64,000 nucleotides of DNA from Phycisphaeraceae bacterium (GCA_020639135.1 JACKHE010000003.1:310001-374000), one strand, 5' to 3'; shown: positions 51,247 through 61,189, counted from the stretch's first letter. The notes: generated by a model not told the origin, from the letters alone. Translations and numbers: made by a program.

Positions 51247-52248
51247 TTATCGGTCCCGCCGATCCTCCCAGGACCGGGACAACCCCCGGTCGAAGACCGT
51301 GATCCGCGCACCCTCCAGCAACCGCTCGCCAAGGACGCCCATCGCGAGCCGCTCCTGCCGCAGCCGCACCGCCCGCTCCAACTCACCCCGCACCGCGTCC
51401 AGATTCACACCGTCGGGCGCGATCCGGGCCTCGACCCGGACCACCGCGTACGCGCCGTCGAGCGCGATCACCGGCCCCACCCCGCCCGGCTCCGCCGCGC
51501 GCAGCGCCGCCCGCAGCCCCGAAGGGTACGTCGGGTCCGCGGCGCTGATCGATTCGATCAGCCCCCCGCGCTCGGCGCTGGAATCCGTCGAAAACTCCGC
51601 CGCCAGCTCGCCGAAGGGCTCCCCACCCAGCGCGCGCCGCCGCACGTCCTCTGCCGTGCGCTCCGACGCGACGGTGATGATCCGCGCCCGGAACCGCTCG
51701 CCGTGGCGGATCTCGAACATCTGCTCCACCGCCGCGTTGGTCACGTGCACCTCTTCCGCCACGAGCCGCCGCAGGATCGCCGTCCGTTTCAGCAGCGCCG
51801 CGTACCGCGCCGGCCCCAGGTTCCGCGCCCGCCGCACGTCCAGCAGCAGCCGCTGGGCCGTCGCCGCGTCCGCGCCCGCCGCCTGACCGATCGACTCCGC
51901 CAGCAACGCTTCCTCGCGCCGCGTGTCGTCCTCGGTGATGACAATCCCCTCGCGCTCCGCCTCGCGCGCCAGCAACCGGTCGAACGCCAGCTCCTCCAGC
52001 GCCTCGCCGCCGGCCGCTTCCGACAGGATCGGCAGCAAATCGTCCCACGTCACCGGCTCGCCGTCGATCGTCGCCGGCGTCGAGGACCGCACGATCGACG
52101 ACGCAGGCCGATCACGCCGCGCCACCAGCCGCCCGTCGTCCGACACCGCCGACCCGCGCTCCGCGCCGCACCCCGACGCCGCGGCGACGCACCACACCGC
52201 CACGGCGCCGCTGATCCGCAGCACCGATCGGGCCGAAAAACCCCGCAT
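51247..52248 (-). CDS. Parvulin-type (PpiC/SurA-like) peptidyl-prolyl isomerase lipoprotein
   Basis: 333 residues from the ATG at 52248 (ATG at 52269 is possible). Lipoprotein signal VLRISGAVAVWCVAAASGC with Cys as the lipid site. A SurA-like N-terminal helical region (LEELAFDRLLAREAEREGIV) precedes the parvulin domain RFRARIITVASERTAED, EPFGELAAEFSTDSSAERGG and the strand DGAYAVVRVEARI. Envelope foldase. The divergent gene starts about 130 nt away, so a shared promoter region lies between. Confidence 0.8.
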   Translation of the reverse strand: MRGFSARSVLRISGAVAVWCVAAASGCGAERGSAVSDDGRLVARRDRPASSIVRSSTPATIDGEPVTWDDLLPILSEAAGGEALEELAFDRLLAREAEREGIVITEDDTRREEALLAESIGQAAGADAATAQRLLLDVRRARNLGPARYAALLKRTAILRRLVAEEVHVTNAAVEQMFEIRHGERFRARIITVASERTAEDVRRRALGGEPFGELAAEFSTDSSAERGGLIESISAADPTYPSGLRAALRAAEPGGVGPVIALDGAYAVVRVEARIAPDGVNLDAVRGELERAVRLRQERLAMGVLGERLLEGARITVFDRGLSRSWEDRRDR

Positions 52249-52378
52249 GACTCGCCCGAGCGTCGGCATCCCGACGATCCCAACCGCTGACGCCCCCCCT
52301 GTCAACACCGCGGAACCGTTGATCCGGCCCCTGCGTATCCTCGACGAGGCCGACACCCCGCCCGGCCTGATCCCCCTC

Positions 52379-53482
52379 ATGGACTCCGACAAGCCCACAA
52401 CCAGCGAGCAGCCGCAGCCCGCCGCGACCGGCGCCAGCGCCAACGGCGCCCCCGCGCCCGCAGCGCCCGCCAGCGCGCCGAGCGCGATGCGCCCCTGCCC
52501 CTACTGCGGCCATCTCGGCGACAACGACGGCTCCAACGAGCAATGCTCCAGCTGCAAGGGTTGGTTCGAGCCCCTCTCCAGGCAGGCCTCGCAGAACGCG
52601 ATGGGCCCCTGGTATTTCCACGACGAATCCGTCCCATTCCGCCCCGGCTGCTCCGCCGAAACCCTCCGCCGCCTCATCGCCAAGGGACGCGTCACCGGTG
52701 ACACCCTCATCCGGGGCCCCGGCTCCAACCAGTTCTGGGTCTTCGCCAGGCACTGCCCCGGCGTCGCGAACCTCCTGGGTGTCTGCCACAACTGCGCCAG
52801 ACCCGCCTCCGAGAACGACTTCCTCTGCGATCACTGCGGCGCCGCGTTCCCGACCTACGAAGACCGCCAGCACCTGGGCCTCGCGCCCGTCAGGCTCCTC
52901 CCGGGTCAGGCCAACCCCTCGCGCGTCGCCGCCAGCGCCATCAGCGCCGATCCCGATGAATCCAACTACGGCCCCGTCGCGCCCACCTTCGCGACCGCCG
53001 CCGTCGAGGCCGCCACAGCGCGCGCTGAATCGCGCCCCGCGACCGCAGAGACGATCGACGAAGCCCCCGGCGAAGCCCGCTCGCAGCAGTTCCCGCTCCG
53101 CCGCGACCGGCGCTACCAGCGCCTGCGTTCGGCCGTCATCACGCTGACGATCACCACGATCCTCCTCCTGATCGCCGTCGGCTGGCTCGTTCTCCACACG
53201 GAATCCCGCGAGATCGCGACCCCCGGCAAGGACTCACTCGTCGTCCCGCCGGTCACGGAGCAGAAGCTCCCCGATGAGTGGGCCGACCGCCTCGCGCAGG
53301 CCGACCGCCTCATCGAAACCAACGACCCCGCCCGGATGGCCCAGGCCCTGACGATCCTCCGCGAGGCGCAGGCCAGGGCCCCCGAATCCGACAAGCCCGC
53401 CGACCTCGACACCCGCATCGAGCGCCTCGCCGAGGATCTCGACGCCGCCAACCTGCGCAACTACCTGAACAAGAACAACTAA
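52379..53482 (+). CDS. Double zinc-ribbon, GYF-like, single-pass membrane protein
   Basis: 367 residues from the ATG at 52379. A Pro/Ala-rich start, zinc ribbon 1 (CPYCGHLGDNDGSNEQCSSC), a GYF-like domain (PWYFHDESVPFRPGCSAETL, RVTGDTLIRGPGSNQFWVFA), zinc ribbon 2 (CHNCARPASENDFLCDHCGA), then a linker and one membrane helix near residue 260 (SAVITLTITTILLLIAVGWL) with a helical C-terminal domain (ADRLIETNDPARMAQALTIL). GYF-like domains bind Pro-rich peptides. Domain set is typical of planctomycetes; function unknown. Confidence 0.7.
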   Translation: MDSDKPTTSEQPQPAATGASANGAPAPAAPASAPSAMRPCPYCGHLGDNDGSNEQCSSCKGWFEPLSRQASQNAMGPWYFHDESVPFRPGCSAETLRRLIAKGRVTGDTLIRGPGSNQFWVFARHCPGVANLLGVCHNCARPASENDFLCDHCGAAFPTYEDRQHLGLAPVRLLPGQANPSRVAASAISADPDESNYGPVAPTFATAAVEAATARAESRPATAETIDEAPGEARSQQFPLRRDRRYQRLRSAVITLTITTILLLIAVGWLVLHTESREIATPGKDSLVVPPVTEQKLPDEWADRLAQADRLIETNDPARMAQALTILREAQARAPESDKPADLDTRIERLAEDLDAANLRNYLNKNN

Positions 53483-53487
53483 CCCCC

Positions 53488-53575
53488 GTGCCACCACAAC
53501 GCCGCTCCGGGCGTTGTGGTGCTTCCCACCAACCCCGCCCCCGTGACATCACACGCCCAACGGGCGCTGTGGTGC
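53488..53575. repeat. Paired-hairpin (REPIN-like) element, copy E, with compensated stem
   Basis: Left arm GTGC, stem CACCACAACGCC (53492-53503) against GGCGTTGTGGTG (53510-53521). The usual CACGAC is CACCAC here and the partner strand has changed to GTGGTG, so pairing is kept. The right arm is decayed: ACACGCCC-aac-GGGCGCTGTGGTGC near 53551-53575. Lies between the zinc-ribbon gene and the convergent Nudix gene. Confidence 0.7.
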
Positions 53576-53587
53576 TCCCCTGTCCAC

Positions 53588-54061
53588 TCACCCCCGCATC
53601 CGCTCCACAACCTCCTCCAGAATCCCAGCATTCGCCGGCAGAAACCGGAATCCCGCCAGCTCGTCAGCCGTCACCCACCGGTGCTCGGCCACCTCCAGGT
53701 TCGCCGCCTCGGGCGACCCAGGCGCCAGCGTCCCGATGCAGGCGTGCAGCCGAACCCGCGCGTGGTCGTAGCTGTGCTCGATCGGCGCAAGCTGCTCCGT
53801 CAGAACCACTTCCACGCCCAGCTCCTCCCGCAACTCCCGCCCGACGCACGCCGTGGGAGTCTCCCCCGGTTCGATCTTCCCCCCGGGCAGCTCCCAGTAC
53901 CCCGACATGACCGAACCCGCCGCCCGCCGGGTGATCAGCAGCCGCCGAACGGCCCCAACCATCGTGCGAACATCAGGATCATCCCGCAGGATCGCGCCCA
54001 GACCCACCTCGACGAAGTCGCGGTTGTCAACAGCCTGTTCGCGGGGTGTCGATTGATTCAT
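53588..54061 (-). CDS. Nudix hydrolase, MutT-like
   Basis: 157 residues. The Nudix box is complete: GGKIEPGETPTACVGRELRE followed by ELGVEV, preceded by SGYWELP. The C-terminal part (EHRWVTADELAGFRFLPANA) is like the 8-oxo-dGTP type MutT, where the 8-oxo-G binding Asn is in LPANA. Cleans oxidised nucleotides or hydrolyses another nucleoside diphosphate-X. Same strand as cstA upstream but separated by a 250-nt gap. Confidence 0.88.
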   Translation of the reverse strand: MNQSTPREQAVDNRDFVEVGLGAILRDDPDVRTMVGAVRRLLITRRAAGSVMSGYWELPGGKIEPGETPTACVGRELREELGVEVVLTEQLAPIEHSYDHARVRLHACIGTLAPGSPEAANLEVAEHRWVTADELAGFRFLPANAGILEEVVERMRG

Positions 54062-54116
54062 AATGTGCTGTATTCAATATGCTTACGAAATTCATCGGGT
54101 TGACCCGCCGGGGCCG

Positions 54117-54144
54117 TTGACCCCCGCGGGAATCCGGGTACGCT
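54117..54144 (+). promoter_or_regulatory. Candidate promoter of a small RNA
   Basis: TTGACC (54117-54122), a 16-nt spacer and TACGCT (54139-54144). Predicted start about 54151. No plus-strand CDS follows before the terminator at 54218. Confidence 0.35.
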
Positions 54145-54150
54145 ACCCGT

Positions 54151-54254
54151 GTGGCCCTCCCGGCCGCGCCTGACGCAAAAATCCGATTCAACGCTGCGGA
54201 TTTTCCCGTGGCACGTGGCCGATCGGGTCCTCGGAGCGCCCGATCGGCTTTTTT
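54151..54254 (+). ncRNA. Candidate small RNA of about 100 nt
   Basis: Between divergent promoter and a strong terminator, with no reading frame of note. It contains a first hairpin AAAATCCG (54178-54185) against CGGATTTT (54197-54204) and then the terminator hairpin. Not recognised as 6S, SRP RNA, RNase P or tmRNA. Part of the gap between the Nudix gene and cstA. Confidence 0.3.
54218..54254 (+). terminator. Rho-independent terminator pointing right, no coding gene upstream
   Basis: Perfect 10-bp stem GCCGATCGGG (54218-54227) against CCCGATCGGC (54239-54248), then six T. Both flanking genes are on the minus strand, so it does not serve a known gene. Confidence 0.7.
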
Positions 54255-54313
54255 CATGCGCGCTCCGCGCGTTTTTCCACACAACTCGCGCGCCGAACGC
54301 CGGATGCAGCCGC

Positions 54314-56644
54314 TCAACACGGTGGACAACTTGTCGGATCGCTGTCGCTTGCTGTCGCTGCAGGCGCTCCGACTTCGACACGCGCGATCCCGTGACGCAT
54401 CCGCAGCAGCACCTCCGCCACCAGCCACGCCTCAAGGATCAGGATCACCGACGCCACGCTCACCAGCAGCCAGTCACCCCGGCTCACCCACGACGGTGTG
54501 TCCGCGTCACCGAGGAACGCCTGCCACCCCATCGCCCACGCCGGCATCACCAGCATCACCACCGCCGGCAGCGCCATAAACCACCAGGGGCGCCTCGTCG
54601 CGATCAGCCACGCGCCGATCACGCAGAACGCCAGGCCCCCCAGCAGCTGGTTCGTTGCGCCAAAGAGCGGCCACAGCAGCAGCCCGCCCGCCCCCGCGTT
54701 CGTCAGCGACCACGACTGCCCCCGCGCCGGGATCGCCGCCAGCGCCAGCGCCGTAACAACCGCGAACACCGTCGCCCCGTGCGGCGTCGCCAGCCAACGG
54801 AACGGGTTCCACACCGACGCGATCCGCGCCGACGCGGCGGCCTCATCAATGCGCGCGCCGGGATCATCGCGCCACGCGTTGCCGTGCCCGCACTCCGGGC
54901 AGTCATCGAGGTGCGGCAGCCCCGTCAGGTCGTACCCACACATCGTGCAGCCCAGCCGAGCGCGCCTCGACAGAAACGACCGCGACAACTCCTGGATGAC
55001 GTACCGCTGCAACCGGCACGCCGTGTCCATCGTCGTCCCCGCGAACGACGCGACGAGCACGCCCATCAGCGCGACGGCGACCCCCGCCGGGATGCCCATG
55101 GATTTCACGAGATTCGCGGCGCCGTCAACGAACGCCCCGACCTTCGCGCCGAGCGAGCCGGCGGCGGACCAGGACTCGTATTGCTTGTTGAAGGCATATT
55201 GACCTGTGAGTTGATACCTGCCCAACTCAGCCGGAACGATCCTGATGCGTCCATTGCCAAGGTCGATCCATGATCCGTCAACATCTCTTTCAGGGGAATC
55301 TAACTCAGCCAGTTCGTACGTGAATTGTTCGACGGATTCACCCGAGTAGATTTTGATTCGGGTCTGGATCGAATGACCGTTGGAAACCGATCCGTCGGAG
55401 TTGTACGGATCATGGAATACATGAATGTACACATCATCCTTTGGGTTCGTCCCAGGGAGATAGGTTCCAGCACCGAACAAGCCTCCCCAATGGGATTCTG
55501 AAGAATCGGCTGATCTTGATATTCCTAACCCCAACCCCGCCACACAAGACACAATCACCAGTGTCGCCAGGAACCCCTCCGTCAGCATCGACCCGTACCC
55601 CACCGCCTGCGCGTCCGTCTCCCTGCCGATCTGCTTGCTCGTCGTCCCGCTCGACACCAGGCAGTGGAACCCGCTGATGGCGCCGCAGGCGATCGTGATG
55701 AACAGGATCGGGATCATCGGCGGCGCCCCCTCGGGCGCGGGGTTGAACATCGGCGCCACGATCGACAGCGCTGGGCGCGATGCGGTATCAGACTCCGCAA
55801 CAACATCAACCAAGTCCGGCGCTCCGCCGATCGCCGCGGCCACGATCAAGCCAACAACGAGCAGCCCCAGCGACGCCACCAGTTGCAGCGCGTTGATGTA
55901 GTCCCTGGGCTGCAGCAGCGTCCACACCGGCAGCACGCTCGCGACGTACGCGTACACCAGCAGCCCCGCCACCCACAGGATCGTCGGCTGCGCCGCCAAG
56001 AACCGGTTGAAGGCGTGCAGTGGGCCCCAGTCGCCGTAGATCACGCTGACGTACATCAAGACCAGCGCGATCGCGCTGGGGATCAGGATGTTCCCGCCCT
56101 TGCGGTGCACGGTCACGCCGATGACCACCGCCAGCGGGATCTGCGCCAGCACCGGGAAGATCGCCGCCGGGTACTGCCGCAACACCGCCGCGATGACGAG
56201 ACCGAAGATCGCCAGCACCACCCACAGCGCGACGACGAGGATCACGAGGAAGATCACCCGCACGCGGGGCCCCAGCAGGTCCCCGGCGATGTCGCCGACG
56301 CTCCGCCCCCGGTTCCGCATCGACACGACGAGCGACGAGAAGTCGTGCACCGCACCCATGAACACGGACCCGATCACCACCCACAGGATCGCCGGCAGCC
56401 ACCCCCACATCACCGCGATCGCCGGCCCCACGATCGGCCCCGTCCCCGCGATCGACGTGAAGTGGTGCCCGAAGACGATGGACTTGCGCGTCGGGCAGTA
56501 GTCCACATCATCACGCAGCTCGTGCGCGGGAGTCACCGCGTCGGGGTCCAGGCAGAAGACCTTGCGCGACAGCCAGCGCCCGTACGTGAAGTACGCGACA
56601 ACGAACACCACCCCGGCGCCGAGCGTCAACAGCAACGCGTCCAT
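54314..56644 (-). CDS. cstA: Carbon starvation protein CstA-type transporter with two inserted segments
   Basis: 776 residues with many membrane segments. CstA hallmarks: YGRWLSRKVFCLDPDAVTPA, IVFGHHFTSIAGTGPIVGPA, GAISGFHCLVSSGTTSKQI, VASFAGTTMDTACRLQRYVI and LWPLFGATNQLLGGLAF. Two insertions set it apart: about 110 residues at 381-492 (hydrophilic, beta-rich, lower GC: HVFHDPYNSDGSVSNG, DVDGSWIDLGNGRIRIV) and a zinc ribbon at 566-585 (CTMCGYDLTGLPHLDDCPEC) in a cytosolic loop. The family takes up peptides or pyruvate. Confidence 0.92.
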   Translation of the reverse strand: MDALLLTLGAGVVFVVAYFTYGRWLSRKVFCLDPDAVTPAHELRDDVDYCPTRKSIVFGHHFTSIAGTGPIVGPAIAVMWGWLPAILWVVIGSVFMGAVHDFSSLVVSMRNRGRSVGDIAGDLLGPRVRVIFLVILVVALWVVLAIFGLVIAAVLRQYPAAIFPVLAQIPLAVVIGVTVHRKGGNILIPSAIALVLMYVSVIYGDWGPLHAFNRFLAAQPTILWVAGLLVYAYVASVLPVWTLLQPRDYINALQLVASLGLLVVGLIVAAAIGGAPDLVDVVAESDTASRPALSIVAPMFNPAPEGAPPMIPILFITIACGAISGFHCLVSSGTTSKQIGRETDAQAVGYGSMLTEGFLATLVIVSCVAGLGLGISRSADSSESHWGGLFGAGTYLPGTNPKDDVYIHVFHDPYNSDGSVSNGHSIQTRIKIYSGESVEQFTYELAELDSPERDVDGSWIDLGNGRIRIVPAELGRYQLTGQYAFNKQYESWSAAGSLGAKVGAFVDGAANLVKSMGIPAGVAVALMGVLVASFAGTTMDTACRLQRYVIQELSRSFLSRRARLGCTMCGYDLTGLPHLDDCPECGHGNAWRDDPGARIDEAAASARIASVWNPFRWLATPHGATVFAVVTALALAAIPARGQSWSLTNAGAGGLLLWPLFGATNQLLGGLAFCVIGAWLIATRRPWWFMALPAVVMLVMPAWAMGWQAFLGDADTPSWVSRGDWLLVSVASVILILEAWLVAEVLLRMRHGIARVEVGAPAATASDSDPTSCPPC

Positions 56645-56675
56645 AGCCCGGTATCATCGCGGATCGCGATGATTC

Positions 56676-56765
56676 GTGCCACTCCAACGCCGCCCCGGCG
56701 TTGTCGTGCTGCTCGCAATGACACGCACAAGACACGACAACTCCGAGGCGGTGTTGTCGTGGCAC
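56676..56765. repeat. Paired-hairpin (REPIN-like) element, copy F
   Basis: Left arm GTGCCACTCCAACGCCG...CGGCGTTGTCGTGC (56676-56709), with two mismatches (TC for GA). Right arm CACGACAAC...GTTGTCGTGGCAC (56733-56765). The right end is 11 nt before the ATG at 56777, so it supplies the leader of the next gene. Confidence 0.75.
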
Positions 56766-56776
56766 AGGAAACACCC

Positions 56777-57445
56777 ATGCCCCAACTCATCGACCTCAGC
56801 CACCCCATCGTCCCCGGCATGGTCACCGACAACCGCCTCCCCGTCCCCGTCGTTCGCGACGTCTGGACCCGCGAGCAGTCCGCCGAGCGCTACGCCCCCG
56901 GCGTCTCTTTCCAGATCGCCTCCATCGAGTTCCCCCAGAACACCGGCACCTACCTCGACGCTCCCTTCCACCGCCACGAGGGCATGCCCGGCGTCTGGGA
57001 CTTCCCCCTCGATCGCGTCGCCGACCTGCCGATCGTCGTCATCGACGCCCGTCGTGTCCTCGGCCTGGGCAGGCCCGCGATGGGGCCTGAGTTGTTCGAG
57101 GGCTTGAACCTCACCGGCGCCGCCGCGCTCTTCCGCACCGGTTGGGACGCGAAGTGGGGGACCAGCGAGTACAGCGCCGGCGGCCACCCCTACCTGACGC
57201 AAGACGCCGCGCAGGCGCTCGTCGATCGCGGCGCCGTCCTCTTCGGCGTGGACGCCCTCAACGCGGACGACCCGCAGGACTTGACGCGCCCGGCGCACAC
57301 GATCCTGCTGAAACACAACATCGCCATCGTCGAGAACCTGACAAACCTAGACCGGCTCCCCCCGACCGGCGCGCGCCTCCACGCCGCCCCTGTCAAGGCG
57401 CAGGGCTTGGGCAGCTTCCCCGTCCGCGCGTACGCGCTGGTGTGA
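56777..57445 (+). CDS. Cyclase-family (kynurenine formamidase-like) metal-dependent hydrolase
   Basis: 222 residues. MPQLIDLSHPIVPGMVTD opens the fold, and the metal site is QNTGTYLDAPFHRHEG instead of the usual HxGTHxDxPxH: the first two His are Asn and Tyr, whereas the Asp and last His are kept. FGVDALNADDPQDLTRPAHT and HNIAIVENLTNLDRLP are further family blocks. Such GTYLDAPFHR variants occur within the cyclase family, but substrate and metal use are uncertain. Its leader is formed by REPIN-like copy F. Confidence 0.8.
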   Translation: MPQLIDLSHPIVPGMVTDNRLPVPVVRDVWTREQSAERYAPGVSFQIASIEFPQNTGTYLDAPFHRHEGMPGVWDFPLDRVADLPIVVIDARRVLGLGRPAMGPELFEGLNLTGAAALFRTGWDAKWGTSEYSAGGHPYLTQDAAQALVDRGAVLFGVDALNADDPQDLTRPAHTILLKHNIAIVENLTNLDRLPPTGARLHAAPVKAQGLGSFPVRAYALV

Positions 57446-57466
57446 TCGGCCCGACCGGGAACCGGA

Positions 57467-58423
57467 TCAGGGCGCGTTCATCCCGCAGCCCTGACCGAAC
57501 GATCCGAGCAGGATGCCCAGGTCCGCGGTGTCCACGATCCCGTCGCCGTTGATGTCCGCGGCGGGCGCGTTGGCCCCGAACACACCGATGAGGACGCCCA
57601 GGTCCGCGGTGTCCACGATCCCGTCGGCGTTCAGGTCGGCGTCGCACGCAGGGATCATCAGCGTGACGGTGAAGTCAAACTTCGTGAACCGGCACTGGAT
57701 GTCCACCGCGGGATCGCCGAACACGGCCACGGCCCCGTCGCCGATCATGATCCCGTCGGCCTGCAGCGCAACCGACGACCCGATGGTCGTTGCGATGTCG
57801 ATGCTGTCGTCGTCGCTGAAATCCGTCGATCCCGTCGCGATCACGAGCATCCGGTTCTGCAGCGGAACGCCGTCAACCACGACCGTCCATGTCGCCTGCG
57901 AGTAGGCGTTGTCGTCACCGCTGATCGTCCCGGCGATCGACGACGTGACCCGCACGATCGCCGGCTGGCCGTTGGACTCGTTGGCGCCGGCGTCGATCTG
58001 GATGATCCACGGCTCGTAGTGCTGCGTCGCGCCGAGATCGCTGCCGGTCCCCACGCGCATCTCGTAGTCGAACGAGTCCCCGGGCAGTGTCGCGTGCCCC
58101 TCGACCTCGAACGGCACGGTCCCGAAGCCGGGGCCTTTGGTGATCATGATCGAATCGCCCGCGTACAGCGCCTGCAGGTCGGACGCCGCCGACACGCCGT
58201 ACGTCGATCCGTCCGAGCCGTTGAAATCCTGCACGACGTTGATCGAATCGAACTCGAAGGTGTTGCCCAGCCCGGGCCCGTGCGCGGTTGACGCCCACTG
58301 GTAATCCAGGTTGGAGATCAGGACCTGATCACCGGACGGGATGGAGAGCGTCGCCGCAGATACCGCCGAGCACGACAGAAACGAAACGCCGAGCGCGGCC
58401 CCTTGGAACAGCTTCACGTTCAT
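57467..58423 (-). CDS. Secreted protein of unknown fold with two dockerin loops
   Basis: 318 residues from the ATG at 58423, preceded by GGGCGAACC. Signal peptide KLFQGAALGVSFLSCSAVSA. The central 230 residues look like a beta-sandwich (TFEFDSINVVQDFNGSDGST, EPWIIQIDAGANESNGQPAI), not assigned to a family. The C terminus has a dockerin pair, DLNADGIVDTADLGVLIGVF and DINGDGIVDTADLGILLGSF, ending GCGMNAP. Extracellular or surface attached. Confidence 0.75.
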   Translation of the reverse strand: MNVKLFQGAALGVSFLSCSAVSAATLSIPSGDQVLISNLDYQWASTAHGPGLGNTFEFDSINVVQDFNGSDGSTYGVSAASDLQALYAGDSIMITKGPGFGTVPFEVEGHATLPGDSFDYEMRVGTGSDLGATQHYEPWIIQIDAGANESNGQPAIVRVTSSIAGTISGDDNAYSQATWTVVVDGVPLQNRMLVIATGSTDFSDDDSIDIATTIGSSVALQADGIMIGDGAVAVFGDPAVDIQCRFTKFDFTVTLMIPACDADLNADGIVDTADLGVLIGVFGANAPAADINGDGIVDTADLGILLGSFGQGCGMNAP

Positions 58424-58566
58424 GGTTCGCCCTTTCCGCTCCGCAAGGGAGCCCGATCCGCGCGACACCCCCTGGCGCGCACCGATGCGCCCTTCGCACC
58501 GGACCCGGGTCTGGTTCCCGGGAATACAGACAGAATATCACAAACCGGGCTGAATCGGTCGTTTTA

Positions 58567-59553
58567 TTACAAAGACGGCATGCCGAAAACGCTCACCAGC
58601 AGCCCGATGTCCGCCGTATCGATCACCCCGTCGGCGTTGAGGTCGTAGTTCGTCCCCATCTGGCCGAAGTTCGCCAGGAGTTTCCCCAGGTCCGCCGTAT
58701 CGATCACGCCGTCGTGATTGAAATCCGTGATCGCCCGGATCAGCCGGATCTCGATGTCGTAGCGGATCGCCGTGACCTCCGCCGTCCCCAACCGGGGCCC
58801 GGAACCGACCACCATCGCGTCCGTCTGCGCCGAGAAGCCGATCTCGATCACGTCGCCGACAACAACCGGCATGACGAAGAGGTTGCTCTCGTCGATGACC
58901 TCGTTGGGCAGGGTCTCGTCGGTGAACGTGTCGCTCTCCAGGACGGTTTCGCCGTTGACGGTGAAAGAGGCGCGGACCCGCGCCGACGCCCTGGAGACGG
59001 AGCTCGAAACGACCTGGCCGTCGATCGAGGCGAACGCGCGGACCTGCGCCGGCTCGCCGGGCATCTCGCTGCCAGTGGGGTCGAGCCGGAAGAACCACGA
59101 ACCGGCCGCCGTGTCGCCCCCGGGGGGCGCGCCGATGTCCTGCCGGGCGCTCGAGAGGACGCCGGACACGCCGACCTGGGTGATCTCGGAGGTCGTCTGC
59201 GCCGAGGCGCGCACGCCGCGCAGGGGATCGCCGATGGGCCAGCTCACGAGCAGGTTGGCCGGCTGGAACCCGTCGGAATCCGCATACGAGAAGCGCACGC
59301 TCGTCGTCGCCGCCGAGGGCGAGCCCGGCGACTGCTCGACGATGTGCTCCAGCATCGCGCCGTCGTGCGCCGCCGACTCGAGCGTGCCGACGCCATCGGT
59401 GATGTGCGTCCACGACAGCGCCGCGGAATGCTGCAGGACGGGGATCACCGGGGACAGCCCGTCCCCCGCGACCGGTTCGAGGTGCGCTCCACGCGCCGGG
59501 GAAACCACCAGGAACCCCAGGAGCGCGGCGCCCGTCATTTGCTGCTTCTTCAA
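58567..59553 (-). CDS. Secreted protein of unknown fold with two dockerin loops; TTG start
   Basis: 328 residues from a TTG at 59553, with GGAGG nine nt upstream. This gives the signal peptide LKKQQMTGAALLGFLVVSPA then ARG. The body is rich in beta strands (LSWTHITDGVGTLESAAHDG; SWFFRLDPTGSEMPGEPAQV). Two dockerin loops close the protein: DFNHDGVIDTADLGKLLANF and DLNADGVIDTADIGLLVSVF. Next to another dockerin-bearing gene on the same strand. Function unknown. Confidence 0.72.
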   Translation of the reverse strand: MKKQQMTGAALLGFLVVSPARGAHLEPVAGDGLSPVIPVLQHSAALSWTHITDGVGTLESAAHDGAMLEHIVEQSPGSPSAATTSVRFSYADSDGFQPANLLVSWPIGDPLRGVRASAQTTSEITQVGVSGVLSSARQDIGAPPGGDTAAGSWFFRLDPTGSEMPGEPAQVRAFASIDGQVVSSSVSRASARVRASFTVNGETVLESDTFTDETLPNEVIDESNLFVMPVVVGDVIEIGFSAQTDAMVVGSGPRLGTAEVTAIRYDIEIRLIRAITDFNHDGVIDTADLGKLLANFGQMGTNYDLNADGVIDTADIGLLVSVFGMPSL

Positions 59554-59614
59554 GGTCGGAGCCCTCCGGATCGGACCGACAGCCCGCTCTACCACGACCA
59601 TGCGAGCGATCCGA

Positions 59615-61057
<1,443 letters not shown>

Positions 61058-61090
61058 GGGAGCGGAGTTTAGGCGAGTTGTCCGGGTGTT

Positions 61091-61180
61091 CGTGCCACGA
61101 CCTAGCTCCGCTAGGTCGTGCTGATCCCTCCTGAACTGATTGTCCCGAAACACGACCTAGCGGAGCTAGGTCGTGGCACG
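61091..61180. repeat. Paired-hairpin (REPIN-like) element, copy G
   Basis: Left arm (61092-61121) and right arm (61151-61179) are perfect hairpins with the stem CACGACCTAGC/GCTAGGTCGTG, identical to copy B at 25957. The 29-nt spacer shows no similarity to the 23-nt spacer of copy B. Lies between the sigma-54 activator gene and ruvC. Confidence 0.9.
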
Positions 61181-61189
61181 TGCTCCGAA

